Assembly (NCBI GenBank): GCA_016110215.1
Contig: JADWQD010000017.1
Coordinates: 124,001 to 188,000, forward strand
DNA from: Capronia americana
Lineage: Eukaryota; Ascomycota; Eurotiomycetes; Chaetothyriales; Herpotrichiellaceae
Direction of reading: 5' to 3'
DNA: 64,000 bases
In this document: positions 12,842-22,970 of the stretch, in pieces
How the letters are laid out: the number at the start of each line of letters is the position of its first letter
Position numbering within the stretch: position 1 is the first letter of the stretch
Notes under the pieces: generated by a model
What the model was told of the DNA's origin: nothing
The model's database searches: none
Seen by the model: only the letters and a program-made list of their open reading frames with translations
Translations under genes and position numbers: made by a program

Positions 12842-13852
12842 ATGGCTGCCGATATGACGAAGGTTACCGGTGACGAGAGCTCAGCTGACGACAAACCCGA
12901 TCTCGATGTCTTAAAGTCAGAAATGGCAATTCACGCCGGTACGATCTTGAAAGTTGGCCAGCCTGTTCATGAGATGCTCACTCTCGCTGCTCTCATTAAC
13001 TCTGACTTCAAACTCGATCCTTCAATGACCTACCGCTCGCTGAGGGACAATCCAACAGCACACCCTGAGATTAACGACTTCATTCGCGGCGTGATCTGGA
13101 ATGACGACCCGGAGTGCAAGCTTTTCAAGGATGATAATGCCAGTAACAACCTTGACTACAGCAGCGGCACAGAATGGGGAATCAGTTACAAGTTTGGAGG
13201 TTTCACCAGGCCAGAACTGATTCATCGCTCTCACTATGGAGACCTGCAATGGCTGCACGCCATGGCGCTGGGTATGGACCAGCCGGCGGCGACAAAGGCC
13301 AGCATCTTGCAATGGATTGAGATCATGTACAGTGTCGCGACAGGAGTTCTGCATCCAGACACACCGCTCGTAAACACCGAGTTGAGCCGCTGGTTCGACG
13401 ATCCTGCACACTACGCCACAGTAGGTCAGCTGTTGACGCACCGCCACCCAAGCCCTGCCTTCATCCCCCATCGGGCCGTTGGCAGCTGCTTCCATGTCAT
13501 CCAAGACTCGTATGCAATCGGTCACACGTCACGCGAGAAACTCCCAAACGCGCCAGCCGGCGAAGCGGACCGCTGGGGTGCGGTACTGAACTTCCATTCT
13601 TATGGTGGTCAGGTAGAAGATCAGCATAAGCATTTCGACCACAGCTCTGATGACCTGAGCCACATCGATTTGAGGAATCCCAACTCGTGGAACGGTTTGC
13701 TTGGTTGCCGCGAAGGACTTGACAAATGTATCACGCTGGCTAACTTTTGGCACCGGAAAGCGCCGTGGAAAGAGGTCTACCATTGGCTCGATGACACCGT
13801 TTTTGCAGTCTCGCCAAATGCCACCACAAGCAACAATATCATCCAATCTTAG
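12842..13852 (+). CDS. zinc-dependent phospholipase C-like protein, intronless
   Basis: This is a 336-residue single-exon protein. It contains scattered His/Asp motifs in the order expected of the alpha-helical zinc-dependent phospholipase C / P1 nuclease fold: QPVHEMLTLAALI near residue 40, HRSHYGDLQWLHAMA near 125, SCFHVIQDSYAIGHTSR near 220 (the VIQDSYAIGHTSR box resembles the H-x3-D-x3-H metal site), and HKHFDHSSDD near 255. No signal peptide and no membrane segment are seen, so a cytosolic location is likely. The lack of introns and the bacterial-like motif spacing make horizontal transfer possible. The substrate could be a phospholipid or another phosphodiester, and catalysis is not proven. 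It is the first of three intronless same-strand genes with long gaps between them. The start ATG is the first in frame. Confidence 0.62.
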   Translation: MAADMTKVTGDESSADDKPDLDVLKSEMAIHAGTILKVGQPVHEMLTLAALINSDFKLDPSMTYRSLRDNPTAHPEINDFIRGVIWNDDPECKLFKDDNASNNLDYSSGTEWGISYKFGGFTRPELIHRSHYGDLQWLHAMALGMDQPAATKASILQWIEIMYSVATGVLHPDTPLVNTELSRWFDDPAHYATVGQLLTHRHPSPAFIPHRAVGSCFHVIQDSYAIGHTSREKLPNAPAGEADRWGAVLNFHSYGGQVEDQHKHFDHSSDDLSHIDLRNPNSWNGLLGCREGLDKCITLANFWHRKAPWKEVYHWLDDTVFAVSPNATTSNNIIQS

Positions 13853-15607
13853 CCAAGCCTTTATTTGGTAGCATATGGTGTAGCCAATCAAGTTAGGCAG
13901 TAAATGTTAGGCCTGAATGCCTTCGAAGACGTCTGTGATTCATATTTGGCAGGGAAGGCTTGGACCGACAGAGGCAATACTTAGAACTCCCGCCAAAGCG
14001 AGACTTCATCAAGAAAGCACTCGGTGAGATCCAGCGTTCCTTCAAAACTATAGCCGAACTGAATGTGTTTGACAAACGTAAGTCCAGCCCATCAGGCGGC
14101 CAGTTGACGGTGCCAGTGAAATAATTTGGTATCCTCGACGTCGGCCGCACTTTCATGCAATAACATGACTAGTTGTGTTCGGCTCATAATACTACTGCAG
14201 TAGAACTGCGACCCATTTCGGTTAACGACAGTGAGAACGGCAGCTCAGAATCTATTAGACTACTGTAATACAAGCTTCAGTATCACTTGGTGCGCGGAAT
14301 TTCTTTGAACAATAAACCCTAGATTATAATTAAAAGGTGTATCAGGCTTTATCCAATGCCTAGTATCCATTGTCACTAAGGATAGGTGCCATAATTTTAC
14401 AAAAAATCATCATATCCGAGGAATTTGCCGAAACTCCTACGCAATGCACAGACTAGATTCAAGTGTTTGCACATGTCATTCAGCCAGCCAGCGCTGCTGC
14501 AGCCACCTCTCCAAGTTTGCATTTCAGCCAAGCCACGAAGTGGTAGAATACCATACAGTTATTGATTGGCGGTATAAAAAGGAGTTTCGCCGTTCTATGA
14601 TGATTGGCTCAAGCTTAGGCGGGCGTACGTGCATAATTGTGCAGTACTATTACTCTTTTCAGCTGAGAGCATGCTCAGCATGCGGTCTAGGCTCACGCCA
14701 CCACATCTACCTTGACTGAATTTCACGACTCGACTACCTTGCCGTACAGAACAGCAAGCGTTCGACTTGGCTCCCTGTGCGTACTAAAACTCTTTGTGAA
14801 CAATCCTCCTTGATCACTATTGATAGAATGGCTAGCTGTCGAGCTCATGTTGGGACCGTGTTGGCTTCCAAGCTGGGCCGTGGTCCCGCATGTTTGATCC
14901 GTTTAGCGTCCCACTCAACACAGGTTCATCATCTTCCGCCAATCAAAAAGCTCGACCAGCACAACTATACCGCCCCCCTGTGCTAGTGTTATGGAGTCAC
15001 CTAACAATGATTGTGTGAGGGGGTGGTTCATAGCTGCAAGCCACACCATTAATACTCGGCTGAATGTGCATCAGAACTTCACTTTCTGAAACGCATACCA
15101 CCAAGCATTAAACGGAACAAGTCAACCAGATGCTGCGTCCACACGTGAGCGGAGTGCTCAACCTTGTTCACTGATATTTACGGTTACCTAGCGACTGTCG
15201 CAACTCACCGTGTTCCCGATGCGAGACGCATCTATCACAGTCTAGGGCTCAGCGTGGCGTTCTCCTTCTAGCTGATACTTGGACTATATCATGGAACTGA
15301 GGCTGACGCGTAAGCTCTTTCAACCGTCCTAGTCCGAAGAAGTTGGCCGAAATTCATCAATACAACGAAGGCTGTCGGCTAGACTTGCGATCTGTGAACG
15401 TGGACTTGACTTGCAATTGAGGCCTACTGTGAAAGAATTTGTGGGATTTGAGAACGCAAAAACTTTAAATAGAGATCACAATTCTTCGAATATCTCTTCA
15501 TTGCGTGCAACTCCTCATCAGAGCATTTCCCCAAGAACATCTTTGCTACACAGCTTTTCACAGCTTTCCACTCAACGCTCTTCTTGCTACAAGCCCTCCA
15601 AGTCATC
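13853..15607. other. long intergenic region, no gene seen
   Basis: About 1.75 kb, AT-leaning, without a recognisable coding signature. TATA-like strings occur at about 14573 (GTATAAAAAG) and 15466 (TTTAAATAG). The second lies about 140 bp before the next gene and is a plausible core promoter. Confidence 0.45.
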
Positions 15608-16060
15608 ATGTCTTCCGAACAATCCAACGCGTCTCAGTTCGCCGATAAGAAGGACATGGAAACCGAAGAAGTGACTCTTCAATCCGGCGAGAAACTCACA
15701 ATCGGCCGCCCTAAGGGCTCTGCCGCTGCGAAAGCGGAAATTCAAGCCGCGATGAAGGATAATCCTGAAGTCATGGAAGCTCACGGGCCTGGTTTCACCC
15801 TCGACGTGAACTGGCCAGCAGGTCAGTCGGGATCAACGACTCCTGACTTCCAATCCCGAACTGGTATATCCAAATGGAGCATCCAAAAGGGAGGCGCGGT
15901 CTTCAAATATCGAGTCTGGTTTGAGACGGATCAGACCTACGACTATCAATTTCAGGACCAGACGCATCAGTGGTATGAGTGCAACGTTTGGCTCAAAGGC
16001 GGGCACTATGTCGACTACAACTCGGATATGCCCAATATTCAGAAAGTCAGTGGTAGCTAG
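15608..16060 (+). CDS. small hypothetical protein, intronless (150 aa)
   Basis: I do not recognise this protein. The start ATG at 15608 gives MSSEQSNASQ. The N-terminal 60 residues are charged and probably disordered or helical (EVTLQSGEKLTIGRPKGSAA). The C-terminal 75 residues are rich in aromatic residues and predicted strands (AVFKYRVWFETDQTYDYQF, WYECNVWLKGGHY) and could form a small beta-sandwich or jelly-roll. There is no signal peptide, one cysteine, and no membrane segment. It lies between the phospholipase C-like gene and the metalloprotease-lectin gene, all three on the plus strand and without introns. This suggests a common origin or shared job, but that is inference only. Confidence 0.6.
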   Translation: MSSEQSNASQFADKKDMETEEVTLQSGEKLTIGRPKGSAAAKAEIQAAMKDNPEVMEAHGPGFTLDVNWPAGQSGSTTPDFQSRTGISKWSIQKGGAVFKYRVWFETDQTYDYQFQDQTHQWYECNVWLKGGHYVDYNSDMPNIQKVSGS

Positions 16061-16878
16061 ACGGACTTCGGCATTTCATGATGGACGTTTGTCAGAGTGT
16101 TAGTCGGGATTTCGAACCCAGATGCTTTACACCTGGTAGCGGATTTTAGCCTAGCTGCAATACTTTTACACGAGTCACATCACACGATTCGAACCTAATT
16201 ACCAATAATCCACTTTCTACGGCCTTGCTTTATCCACTTCCTTTGTTCTCGACTCAATGGGCCTGGGGGTACTCTCAGTTAGATATCTCGGCTACATGTA
16301 GCGAGCAAAAAACAGGTTCAGTTTCTAATGTGCCGAGGCAACACCAAACGAAATCAGGGATTCTGCCTAGCCACGCACAAGACAGACCTCCCCGGTACTG
16401 CAGCATCTGGCGGAGTGCAGCTGCGGTAGTAAGATGGTGGAGCGGAGTGTGTGGCGTAAGCAGCTGTCTGAATTCCTCAGCTGAACATGCATCAGTCGAA
16501 CTTTGTTCAGCTCTCTCAAAGTACGCCAGTGACGAGTTCCATCTCGACATTTGACGACCCTGTTATCTCCGAGAATTGCGAGCTCGATCACAGCTCATTT
16601 CAGCCACAGCGCGTAAAAGAATGTGTGTACCGCCATTTCTAAGCATCTAGACCTCCGCGAATATGTTCGTTCCCACTCGTCGGATTCACCAGCCGGACAC
16701 TTTCAGAGCTGGACCTACGGCTTTAACGAAATTGAACATCATGCTGAGTCAAGATGTCTATAAGAGCAGCTGTTGCTTGCACCCTTTCAAACTCAAGGTT
16801 CTTTTTTTGTGGTACGACGTCTCACGAACACTTGACAGCTTAAGGTTACTTCTTTTCAGCTTCTAACATACACCCATC
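16061..16878. other. intergenic region, no gene seen
   Basis: An 818-bp gap before the metalloprotease gene. T-arm-like GGTTCGAA strings occur on the minus strand near 16115 and 16188, but no cloverleaf can be built around them. Confidence 0.45.
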
Positions 16879-18510
16879 ATGGCCGAAGAAGATTCACTAT
16901 CGTCGCTTGAGCAGATGAAACTCTGCTACCAGGTAATTCCCTCCATCGAGGACGATCCCAACCAAGAAGTCCCAGCTAGCAACCTTGCCATTGCCCACGA
17001 TAACTTCTCAGGTCCATTCGAGCTCGCCATTGGGAAGGACAAATTTTGGAGGGTCGGACAAACCCTGAAAGTTTCCTGGTGGGATGGCCCAGGCCAGACT
17101 GCTACAGATGCCCTTAAACGGAGAGTGAAACTCGCGGCCAAACAGTGGGACGCGATCTGCAATATCAGCTTCGACTTCGGCGACTACGGCAAAGATGCAG
17201 ATATCCGCGTGGCATTTCAGCCGAAACTAGGATCGTGGTCATATGTCGGAAGAGACTGTTTCAAGGAGGATCGATCGAAGCCAACTATGAATTTTGGCTG
17301 GTTGACTGATAGATCCTCCGACGAAACAGTTCGCTCTGTGGTCCTTCATGAGTTCGGCCATGCATTGGGTTGCATCCATGAACATCAGAACCCTAGTCTT
17401 GGAATCAAGTGGGACGTACAAAAGGTTATACAATATTTCAAGGCCCCCCCGAACAAATGGGATGAGGACAAAATTCGACGAAACATTCTCAATCCCGTAT
17501 CGACATCCATGAACAGTGTTTTCGACCCAGACTCCATCATGCTATACTTCTACCCTGCAGAACTTACACTCGACAGTAAGGGAACACATGAGAACATGCA
17601 GTTGTCAGCCATGGACAAGAATTTCATTCGAAAACTCTATCCGCCACAGGGGCGCACCGATGGATTTTTCGATACGGACGAGCTTGCGTCCAAAACTTCT
17701 TCCTCAGGCAAGGCCGACGTGAGCGCGTCACCAGCTCTCGGCCTCTTCAACACCGTAAAAGTCCCATTCGAGCCCGCCTATCAATCACCACCAAAGGTAG
17801 CCATCGGCTTGACACGCATTGATATGAGTTGCAAGGCAAACAAAGCGGTCGCGGCGACCGTCGACCACATTGCCGCAGATTCAGCGGAAGTGTCAGTCAG
17901 CACATGGGACACGAGCGTATTGAACGGAGGTGCAGCAACTTGGGTCGAGGCTGAGGCTACGGATACTCAGTGGCAGTTTGGCGAATTCAATACGCAAGAA
18001 CAGCGAGAAAGGAACGACACGAGTTCTCAAACAGCCGAAAAGACCGTTTACTTCGAAGAGCCGTACACGACACCTCCAGCAGTCGTCGTGGCTCTTAAAC
18101 TTATCGACCTCGAGAATCATAAGGATTACCGCGTGAAAGCATATACCACGGATATCCACGAAGATCGATTCACGATTCATATCGATACCTGGGGAGACTC
18201 AATTCTGTACGCGGGCGCTGCTTCCTGGATTGCGTATCCGGCGGACTTGGCAAATTCGACCAGCGGCTCCTTTACTACAAAGGAAAACGTGTCGAAGTCG
18301 ACGGACAGGTTCAAGTTTCCCGACGGTAAATTTGTAAAGACGCCTACTGTGCGCATCTTCCTCGACATGATCGACATCAAGTGCGGCACAGATTTACGCA
18401 TCAAGGTTTGGGCGGATCAGGTCAATCAGAATGGATTGAGTTGGCATGCCGACACTTGGAAGGATACACAGTTGCGCCAGGCTAGTGGTTCGGTCCTTGC
18501 CTGGGCATGA
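16879..18510 (+). CDS. astacin-like metzincin protease fused to H-type lectin repeats, intronless
   Basis: 543 residues in one exon. Residues about 55-255 form a zinc protease domain. HEFGHALGCIHEH (157-169) fits the metzincin zinc site HExxHxxGxxH, followed by E as in astacins, and SIMLY (219-223) is the Met-turn. Residues about 285-543 hold three similar repeats of about 85 residues with the H-type lectin pattern, for example PYTTPPAVVVALKLIDL with HIDTWGDSILYAGAASWIA, and PTVRIFLDMIDI with WHADTWKDTQL. H-type lectin domains bind galactose/N-acetylgalactosamine-type sugars in slime moulds and snails. No signal peptide or pro-domain is seen, so the protein seems to stay in the cell or leave by another route. 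It is probably a sugar-targeted protease. The lack of introns and the neighbourhood with the phospholipase-like gene are unusual. Confidence 0.82.
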   Translation: MAEEDSLSSLEQMKLCYQVIPSIEDDPNQEVPASNLAIAHDNFSGPFELAIGKDKFWRVGQTLKVSWWDGPGQTATDALKRRVKLAAKQWDAICNISFDFGDYGKDADIRVAFQPKLGSWSYVGRDCFKEDRSKPTMNFGWLTDRSSDETVRSVVLHEFGHALGCIHEHQNPSLGIKWDVQKVIQYFKAPPNKWDEDKIRRNILNPVSTSMNSVFDPDSIMLYFYPAELTLDSKGTHENMQLSAMDKNFIRKLYPPQGRTDGFFDTDELASKTSSSGKADVSASPALGLFNTVKVPFEPAYQSPPKVAIGLTRIDMSCKANKAVAATVDHIAADSAEVSVSTWDTSVLNGGAATWVEAEATDTQWQFGEFNTQEQRERNDTSSQTAEKTVYFEEPYTTPPAVVVALKLIDLENHKDYRVKAYTTDIHEDRFTIHIDTWGDSILYAGAASWIAYPADLANSTSGSFTTKENVSKSTDRFKFPDGKFVKTPTVRIFLDMIDIKCGTDLRIKVWADQVNQNGLSWHADTWKDTQLRQASGSVLAWA

Positions 18511-18899
18511 GGGAACCTAAATGGCCAAAGCTGAAAAAGTCTCACTGCAAGCAGAGAGTGCCATTACAGCTCTATAGTCCCCGATTACAGTTAATCATGA
18601 TGATGATGAATTTCATTTACCATGACCCCTCGCTTTTGGCGATATGCCGGCTACAACTATTGACCTTTTCTTTTACTCTTCTTTCAGGTTGATACTGATT
18701 ACATGCACGATCCTTCTGCCTCGTTAGGGCCTGTGATCTGCGCTCGACTGAACTGCCGGAGTCCTTGACTTGAATCGTTGGGATGGATCCGCGAATTCAA
18801 CGACCGCTTTGATAATATTCCGATCATCACTTTCTTTGCGTACTTGACCTTTCCCGTTTCAACGTCCTCCGAGTGGAGTTGCGACGCTTCTAAATGCAT
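18511..18899. other. intergenic region, no gene seen
   Basis: The 3' flank of the metalloprotease gene, running into the retrotransposon relic. Nothing coding is seen. Confidence 0.4.
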
Positions 18900-19414
18900 C
18901 ACCTACCTCTTGCCGTAGTTCCTACCTGAGTTTTCGTGGGAGAGGACAGTCCACCAGTACATGCACCACTGATTCTACTACTCCACGTGCACACTTATCA
19001 TGGTCAACGAACTTGCCTGTTTTCCTGTACGTAAACAAGCAAGAGTGGTCACTTCGTAATTGGGTGAGGAGGTATGTCTCATGCCGCGTGAGCCGGCAGT
19101 ACGGGCGTAAAGCTCGCCTGTTAGATAGATCACCATCGATTTCTTCAGGTGTTTCCTTATTTGCTGATGTGACCCCATTCGTTACGCCATTCTCTCTCGA
19201 TTACCTGATGTGCGTCCTTGCGGTACGAGGACCGTGTCATGCGAACATTATGGTCTTCGGTCGCGCTCACCGCCTGCTTAGCAAGCTGGTCGGCGGTTTC
19301 GTTGCCAGTATTGCCCGCGTGGCTGGGGTTCCAGTAGAGCTGGACTCCAATCTGCCCTTCTTCATGTGTGTAACAAGCAATCGGAGCTCTCCTCACTCGG
19401 CTAATGCTTAGCAT
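18900..19414 (-). mobile_element. non-LTR (LINE) retrotransposon relic, RNase H and C-terminal part
   Basis: On the minus strand, 19414 to about 19157 encodes the end of an RNase H domain (VQLYWNPSHAGNTGNETADQ, matching W-P-x-H-x-G-x-x-G-N-E-x-A-D-x-L-A-K). Further along, another frame encodes the typical LINE tail TYLLTQLRSDHSCLFTYRKT and then KCARGVVESVVHVLVDCPL. The pieces are in different frames and carry stops, so the element is dead and truncated. Reverse transcriptase and endonuclease parts were not found upstream. The order resembles Tad1-type elements of ascomycetes. The boundaries are approximate, and no target-site duplication or poly(A) tail was identified. Confidence 0.8.
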
Positions 19415-20082
19415 GCTTTATACCAGATGCTAAGCCCAAAGAGGATGCCGCTGAAATTGAGCAGAGAGTTTCTATGCGCTTGAGGTTGTGTGCATGCTGA
19501 GCTGAACTGCACGATACATGGGTTCTCCGCCAACTCGGTTGGGCCGCTTCAACCTCTCTTCCATCATGCTCTTTCACTTGTCTGTTACGTGTATACAGAA
19601 TCCGAATTTAGGCCACAGCAGAGATGGGTAACTTGCACTTAACCGAGCTAAGATGGACAAAAGGTACCAGTAGGGAACACGAATCGAGAAGGCCGTGTTT
19701 GGCAACGTCGAGTTACCCTCTACCGAATGGGTAAACCTTGTTTGAAAAGTTCTTGTTCGAGTCTGAGCGCCTCAATGGTGGCGCCTTCAGCTGGAAGACC
19801 CTTAAAGCAGTTATCACAACGCTAAACGTATTTGGGCCCGGCACCTCTCAGCTGAGCTTCTCCACACCTCTCTTGAGATGTCATAGTAGCTGCCACTGAC
19901 TGGCCTCACCGAAAATGGTGGCGCTTTCGCGTGTGACAATGGCCGCCAAAGCAGAGGCCGTTCCATGATCGAATTCCCGCTCTAAGAAATTGAAGCTTAG
20001 CAATATTGTGTGACCTAGGATATCGTACATACGATTGCACAATGGGCTTCCCGAAATGGAGCTGAAGCTTGGAAAGCCCGTC
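19415..20082. other. intergenic, repeat-derived appearance
   Basis: There are stops in all frames. ATGGTGGCGCCTTC near 19774 and ATGGTGGCGCTTTC near 19914 are near-duplicates. It is probably decayed transposon sequence, but no domain was recognised. Confidence 0.35.
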
Positions 20083-20090
20083 TATATAAA
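20083..20090 (+). promoter_or_regulatory. TATA box of the small secreted protein gene
   Basis: TATATAAA lies 122 bp upstream of the ATG at 20212, a normal distance for a fungal core promoter plus a short leader. Confidence 0.55.
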
Positions 20091-20211
20091 GTCGCCAAAA
20101 GAGCTGTCCTTAACTTTGAAATCTGGTGTGGACGAACACTATTTCGGATCCTGACTTCAACGAACAGCTAATCCTGCACCTACCTCTACGACACCTGCTC
20201 AAAGAGTCAAA

Positions 20212-20656
20212 ATGGTTAGTGCTGTGTGTAAATTGTGATTGAATGAAAACATTCTAACTATGGAAATAGAGATTCCTTAGCTGTCTACTGCTCTCCGGGG
20301 CCGTCGTCGCACCCATACTTGCTCGAACCATTCGCATCGAAATCACCGACACTGGGCTAGACGACCAGGCAGCTATCGATACCCAACCACTTTTGAACGC
20401 TGACTTCGGCGATTCATCTCTTTCGACGCAGAAGCTCATAAAGTATCCTGAGAGGTGGATGTACTGTCCTGGTGAGAATGACACAAGCTGTTCGATACCA
20501 AACGAAAAAAAGCACGAACATATGTGTAAAGTTAAACCAGACTCCACTGGGAAGTACCATTCCATAGATATCAAGTGTGCGAAGGGGGTAGTGGTCTCAA
20601 AGTGTAAGCTAGCAATGGACGTCGGACAATGTTATCCTAAAGACGACGTCAAGTAG
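20212..20656 (+). CDS. small secreted cysteine-rich protein (candidate effector), 2 exons
   Basis: Model: join(20212..20214,20270..20656), 129 aa. Exon 1 is only the ATG. A 55-nt intron follows (donor GTTAGT, branch CTAAC, acceptor ATAG), and exon 2 starts directly with a signal peptide, so the N-terminus reads MRFLSCLLLSGAVVAPILA followed by RTIRIE. The predicted mature chain of about 110 residues has six cysteines (YC, SC, MC, KC, KC, QC), is lysine-rich towards the end (CKLAMDVGQCYPKDDVK) and has no recognised domain. Size, signal peptide and cysteine count fit secreted fungal effectors or antimicrobial-type peptides. It sits alone in a transposon-scarred, gene-poor stretch, a usual setting for effector genes. 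Function unknown. An extra 3' exon near 20775-20975 cannot be excluded. Confidence 0.72.
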
Positions 20657-20780
20657 GAGGTTGGAAGCTCTGCTGATTACTGTCGATATCCATGTGAGCG
20701 GTGTCACAAAGGTCGCCTGAGAGCTGTGTCAAAGACTTCATGATCTTCATCATTGATGTCTCACTGGATGGCAGGACCAG

Positions 20781-20975
20781 GTGGAAGTGATAGACAACAA
20801 ATTAATGACAAAGGAAGCTGTGGAAGTGAGGATATCAGAAAGCTGTCACCGCCACAAAGTAAAAGTGGGGTCTGAAGGATGTGTACATAGGCATGTCAGC
20901 TATCCGAACGGCAACCTTCTAGAAGCCGGAATCGGAGTGGTCTGGTCCAGCAAAACGACTTGTACCAACGCCTAA
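20781..20975 (+). other. possible further exon or related fragment of a secreted Cys-rich gene
   Basis: An open stretch encodes EVIDNKLMTKEAVEVRISES, then CHRHKVKVGSEGC, and ends at a stop after KTTCTNA. It holds three cysteines and follows a possible acceptor (GATGGCAG). It could be the 3' exon of the preceding gene if the upstream donor is GTAGTG after CAKG, or the remnant of a tandem paralogue. No start codon with a signal peptide is seen for it alone. Confidence 0.3.
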
Positions 20976-22970
20976 GCCATCCCGTTTCTCAATAAGCAAG
21001 GAAAGATATGTGACAAGCGAAGGCCACGACCGGGCCGGCCAATCAAGATGCACTTCAACAAGGTTGGCAAGGTCACCAAGGTCAACCTTGGACACCCTGG
21101 GTACTATGGAATACATCACACTTGTGGTCTATATATATACACAATTATTATGGCCATAGTCAGATAATTAGTTACTCTGTAATCAATCTCCCTCACCAAC
21201 TCCACCTATACCTTTGATACCTTCATCGGTATAACCGTGTGTCTTGTTCACACTTCTTCTTACTAACCAACCAATATACCCAACCCACTCCTGTGATTAA
21301 CCCTACTTACCTTAGGGTTAGGAACTTGCGTGAGATATTGATTACCGCCTCTGGTAACAAGACATTAGGACATGACAGCTACCTTCGAGACAATTCCATA
21401 TGCTACCTAAGGTTACTTCACCAAGACCATCAAGCCAAGCCAGTGTTCGACGAAATAGCACCTCCAGTTCTCTATCGGAGCTCGTTGCTAAACACCTGAA
21501 GACTATCTATTGCGGAAACCACCCCAACACCCCCATCTGTCCAAGAAGAGGAAGACACAGGCTCCGATTCTGACGCACCAAGTGAGACAGAGGATCCATA
21601 AGATAATCAAGCAACACCTGAACTATCGGATCACGGCGAAACTTCCCTTCAAGGAGCACCTTCGTTCAGAAGAAGCCCTATCAGGCTAATGTTTCGAAGC
21701 CAAGGTTCTATGGAGGTCCCATGCCGGCGGACCTCGACTATGCCAACAAAAACCGCAACGTCTCGTGCCAACATTGTTGAGAAGCTCTTCGGAGAATAAT
21801 CCCAGATTTCATGAGAGCTCTGACCGCTGAGCAAGAATGTGGAGGTTCTCATGCTTCCTCTTCGCAAAGTCTAGATTCCCATCTTTCGTCGATTGTTATC
21901 TGTCCTTGGTTAGCATAACGTACACCAATGACGAAGTCGTAGTGTTTGTCTCCTGGAATCCCTTACACATTTTAAAACAGCTTTGCCACAAAACCGTTGA
22001 GCTTCTCATCGATGATAATCGCGGGCGCCCCAAGGATCCTTCGCCGTCTCCGTTACGAATTGTCAACGGCCTATACCACTTGCGGCGTCGTCGCGGCGAT
22101 ACTTTGAGAGGAAATTCTCGAGCGCGACATAACAACTGCGATTCGTCATGGTCGAACCCCGACCGTTGGCCTTCAGAGGTGAAACATGTACAAGTTGAGG
22201 TTCAGCCGTGCCTCGGACGAGAGGTGAATGAGTCGTTGGGTTATGGGACAACAACTCGCGTGCATGATCTTGAGAAGTGGCTGGCCCGAGTATGTTCCAA
22301 GAGACTTTATAACTCGTGCTACCGAGAGTTCCTTCAAACAGCCCAATGTTGGACAGTGAAGACCCCCATGTGAGGATGACGGCTAAGCTTAAAGACACCC
22401 TGCGAATGAGCGTTCTGTCGGTGTCCCACGCAGGTGACTTCTCGGGCTCCGCCGAAATGGTTTCTTTCTCCACGCTATCATGGGATAGCAACACTGCCTT
22501 CGAGCTCGGCTCAGGGTCACGACAGGATCTCCAGCTTTGGTCCACAAGAGTCCCGAATTGTCGGCTTCAGCCGCTCGCTTCGCAGTTTGACATGAGCTGC
22601 AGCGATGAGTCAGATATCTGGTCCTCTCAAAGGGGTTACCTTGCACGATGTGATTGGCCGAATGCGAGCGGCTCAAGGCGATACCGCATTAGGAGAGTGG
22701 TTTCAACACGGCGCGGACATAACGCAGAATCAGACCAAAGGTGCCCTGGAGATTAACCTGAACATTCGAGAGGTATGCGCTTATGGCTTAAGCTGAAAAC
22801 GACAATGGCTGTAACGAGCAGGAACGCGCTCATTGTGGACGTGTTCTCGTATAAAATCCCCCAATCGTCAACACATCGCAGACAAGCAGACATCCGAAAT
22901 TCTTTGACTTTCTGAATCTCTGCATCTGATACTATCCACTAGGGTACAACGTTTTTGATCGTTACGCTGT
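20976..22970. other. degraded, gene-poor region
   Basis: Two kilobases without a supportable gene. A stretch at 21535-21800 reads (with stops) as an acidic, polar protein fragment (EEEDTGSDSDAPSETEDP), possibly from a retroelement polyprotein, but no reverse transcriptase, protease or integrase motif was found. Longer open frames on both strands at 21840-22550 have no family signature and overlap one another. A TATA-like GTATAAAATCC at about 22849 precedes the broken membrane protein gene. Confidence 0.4.

Noticed and set aside
16085..16200. Possible tRNA (GGTTCGAA-like strings on the minus strand)
   Set aside because: No acceptor stem, D-arm or anticodon arm can be paired around either string.
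21139..21800. Possible LTR retrotransposon fragment
   Set aside because: The acidic polypeptide stretch is suggestive, but no paired LTRs, primer-binding site or pol motifs were found.
21837..22545. Overlapping open frames on both strands
   Set aside because: No start or splice support, no recognised family, low-quality composition, and location in a degraded stretch.
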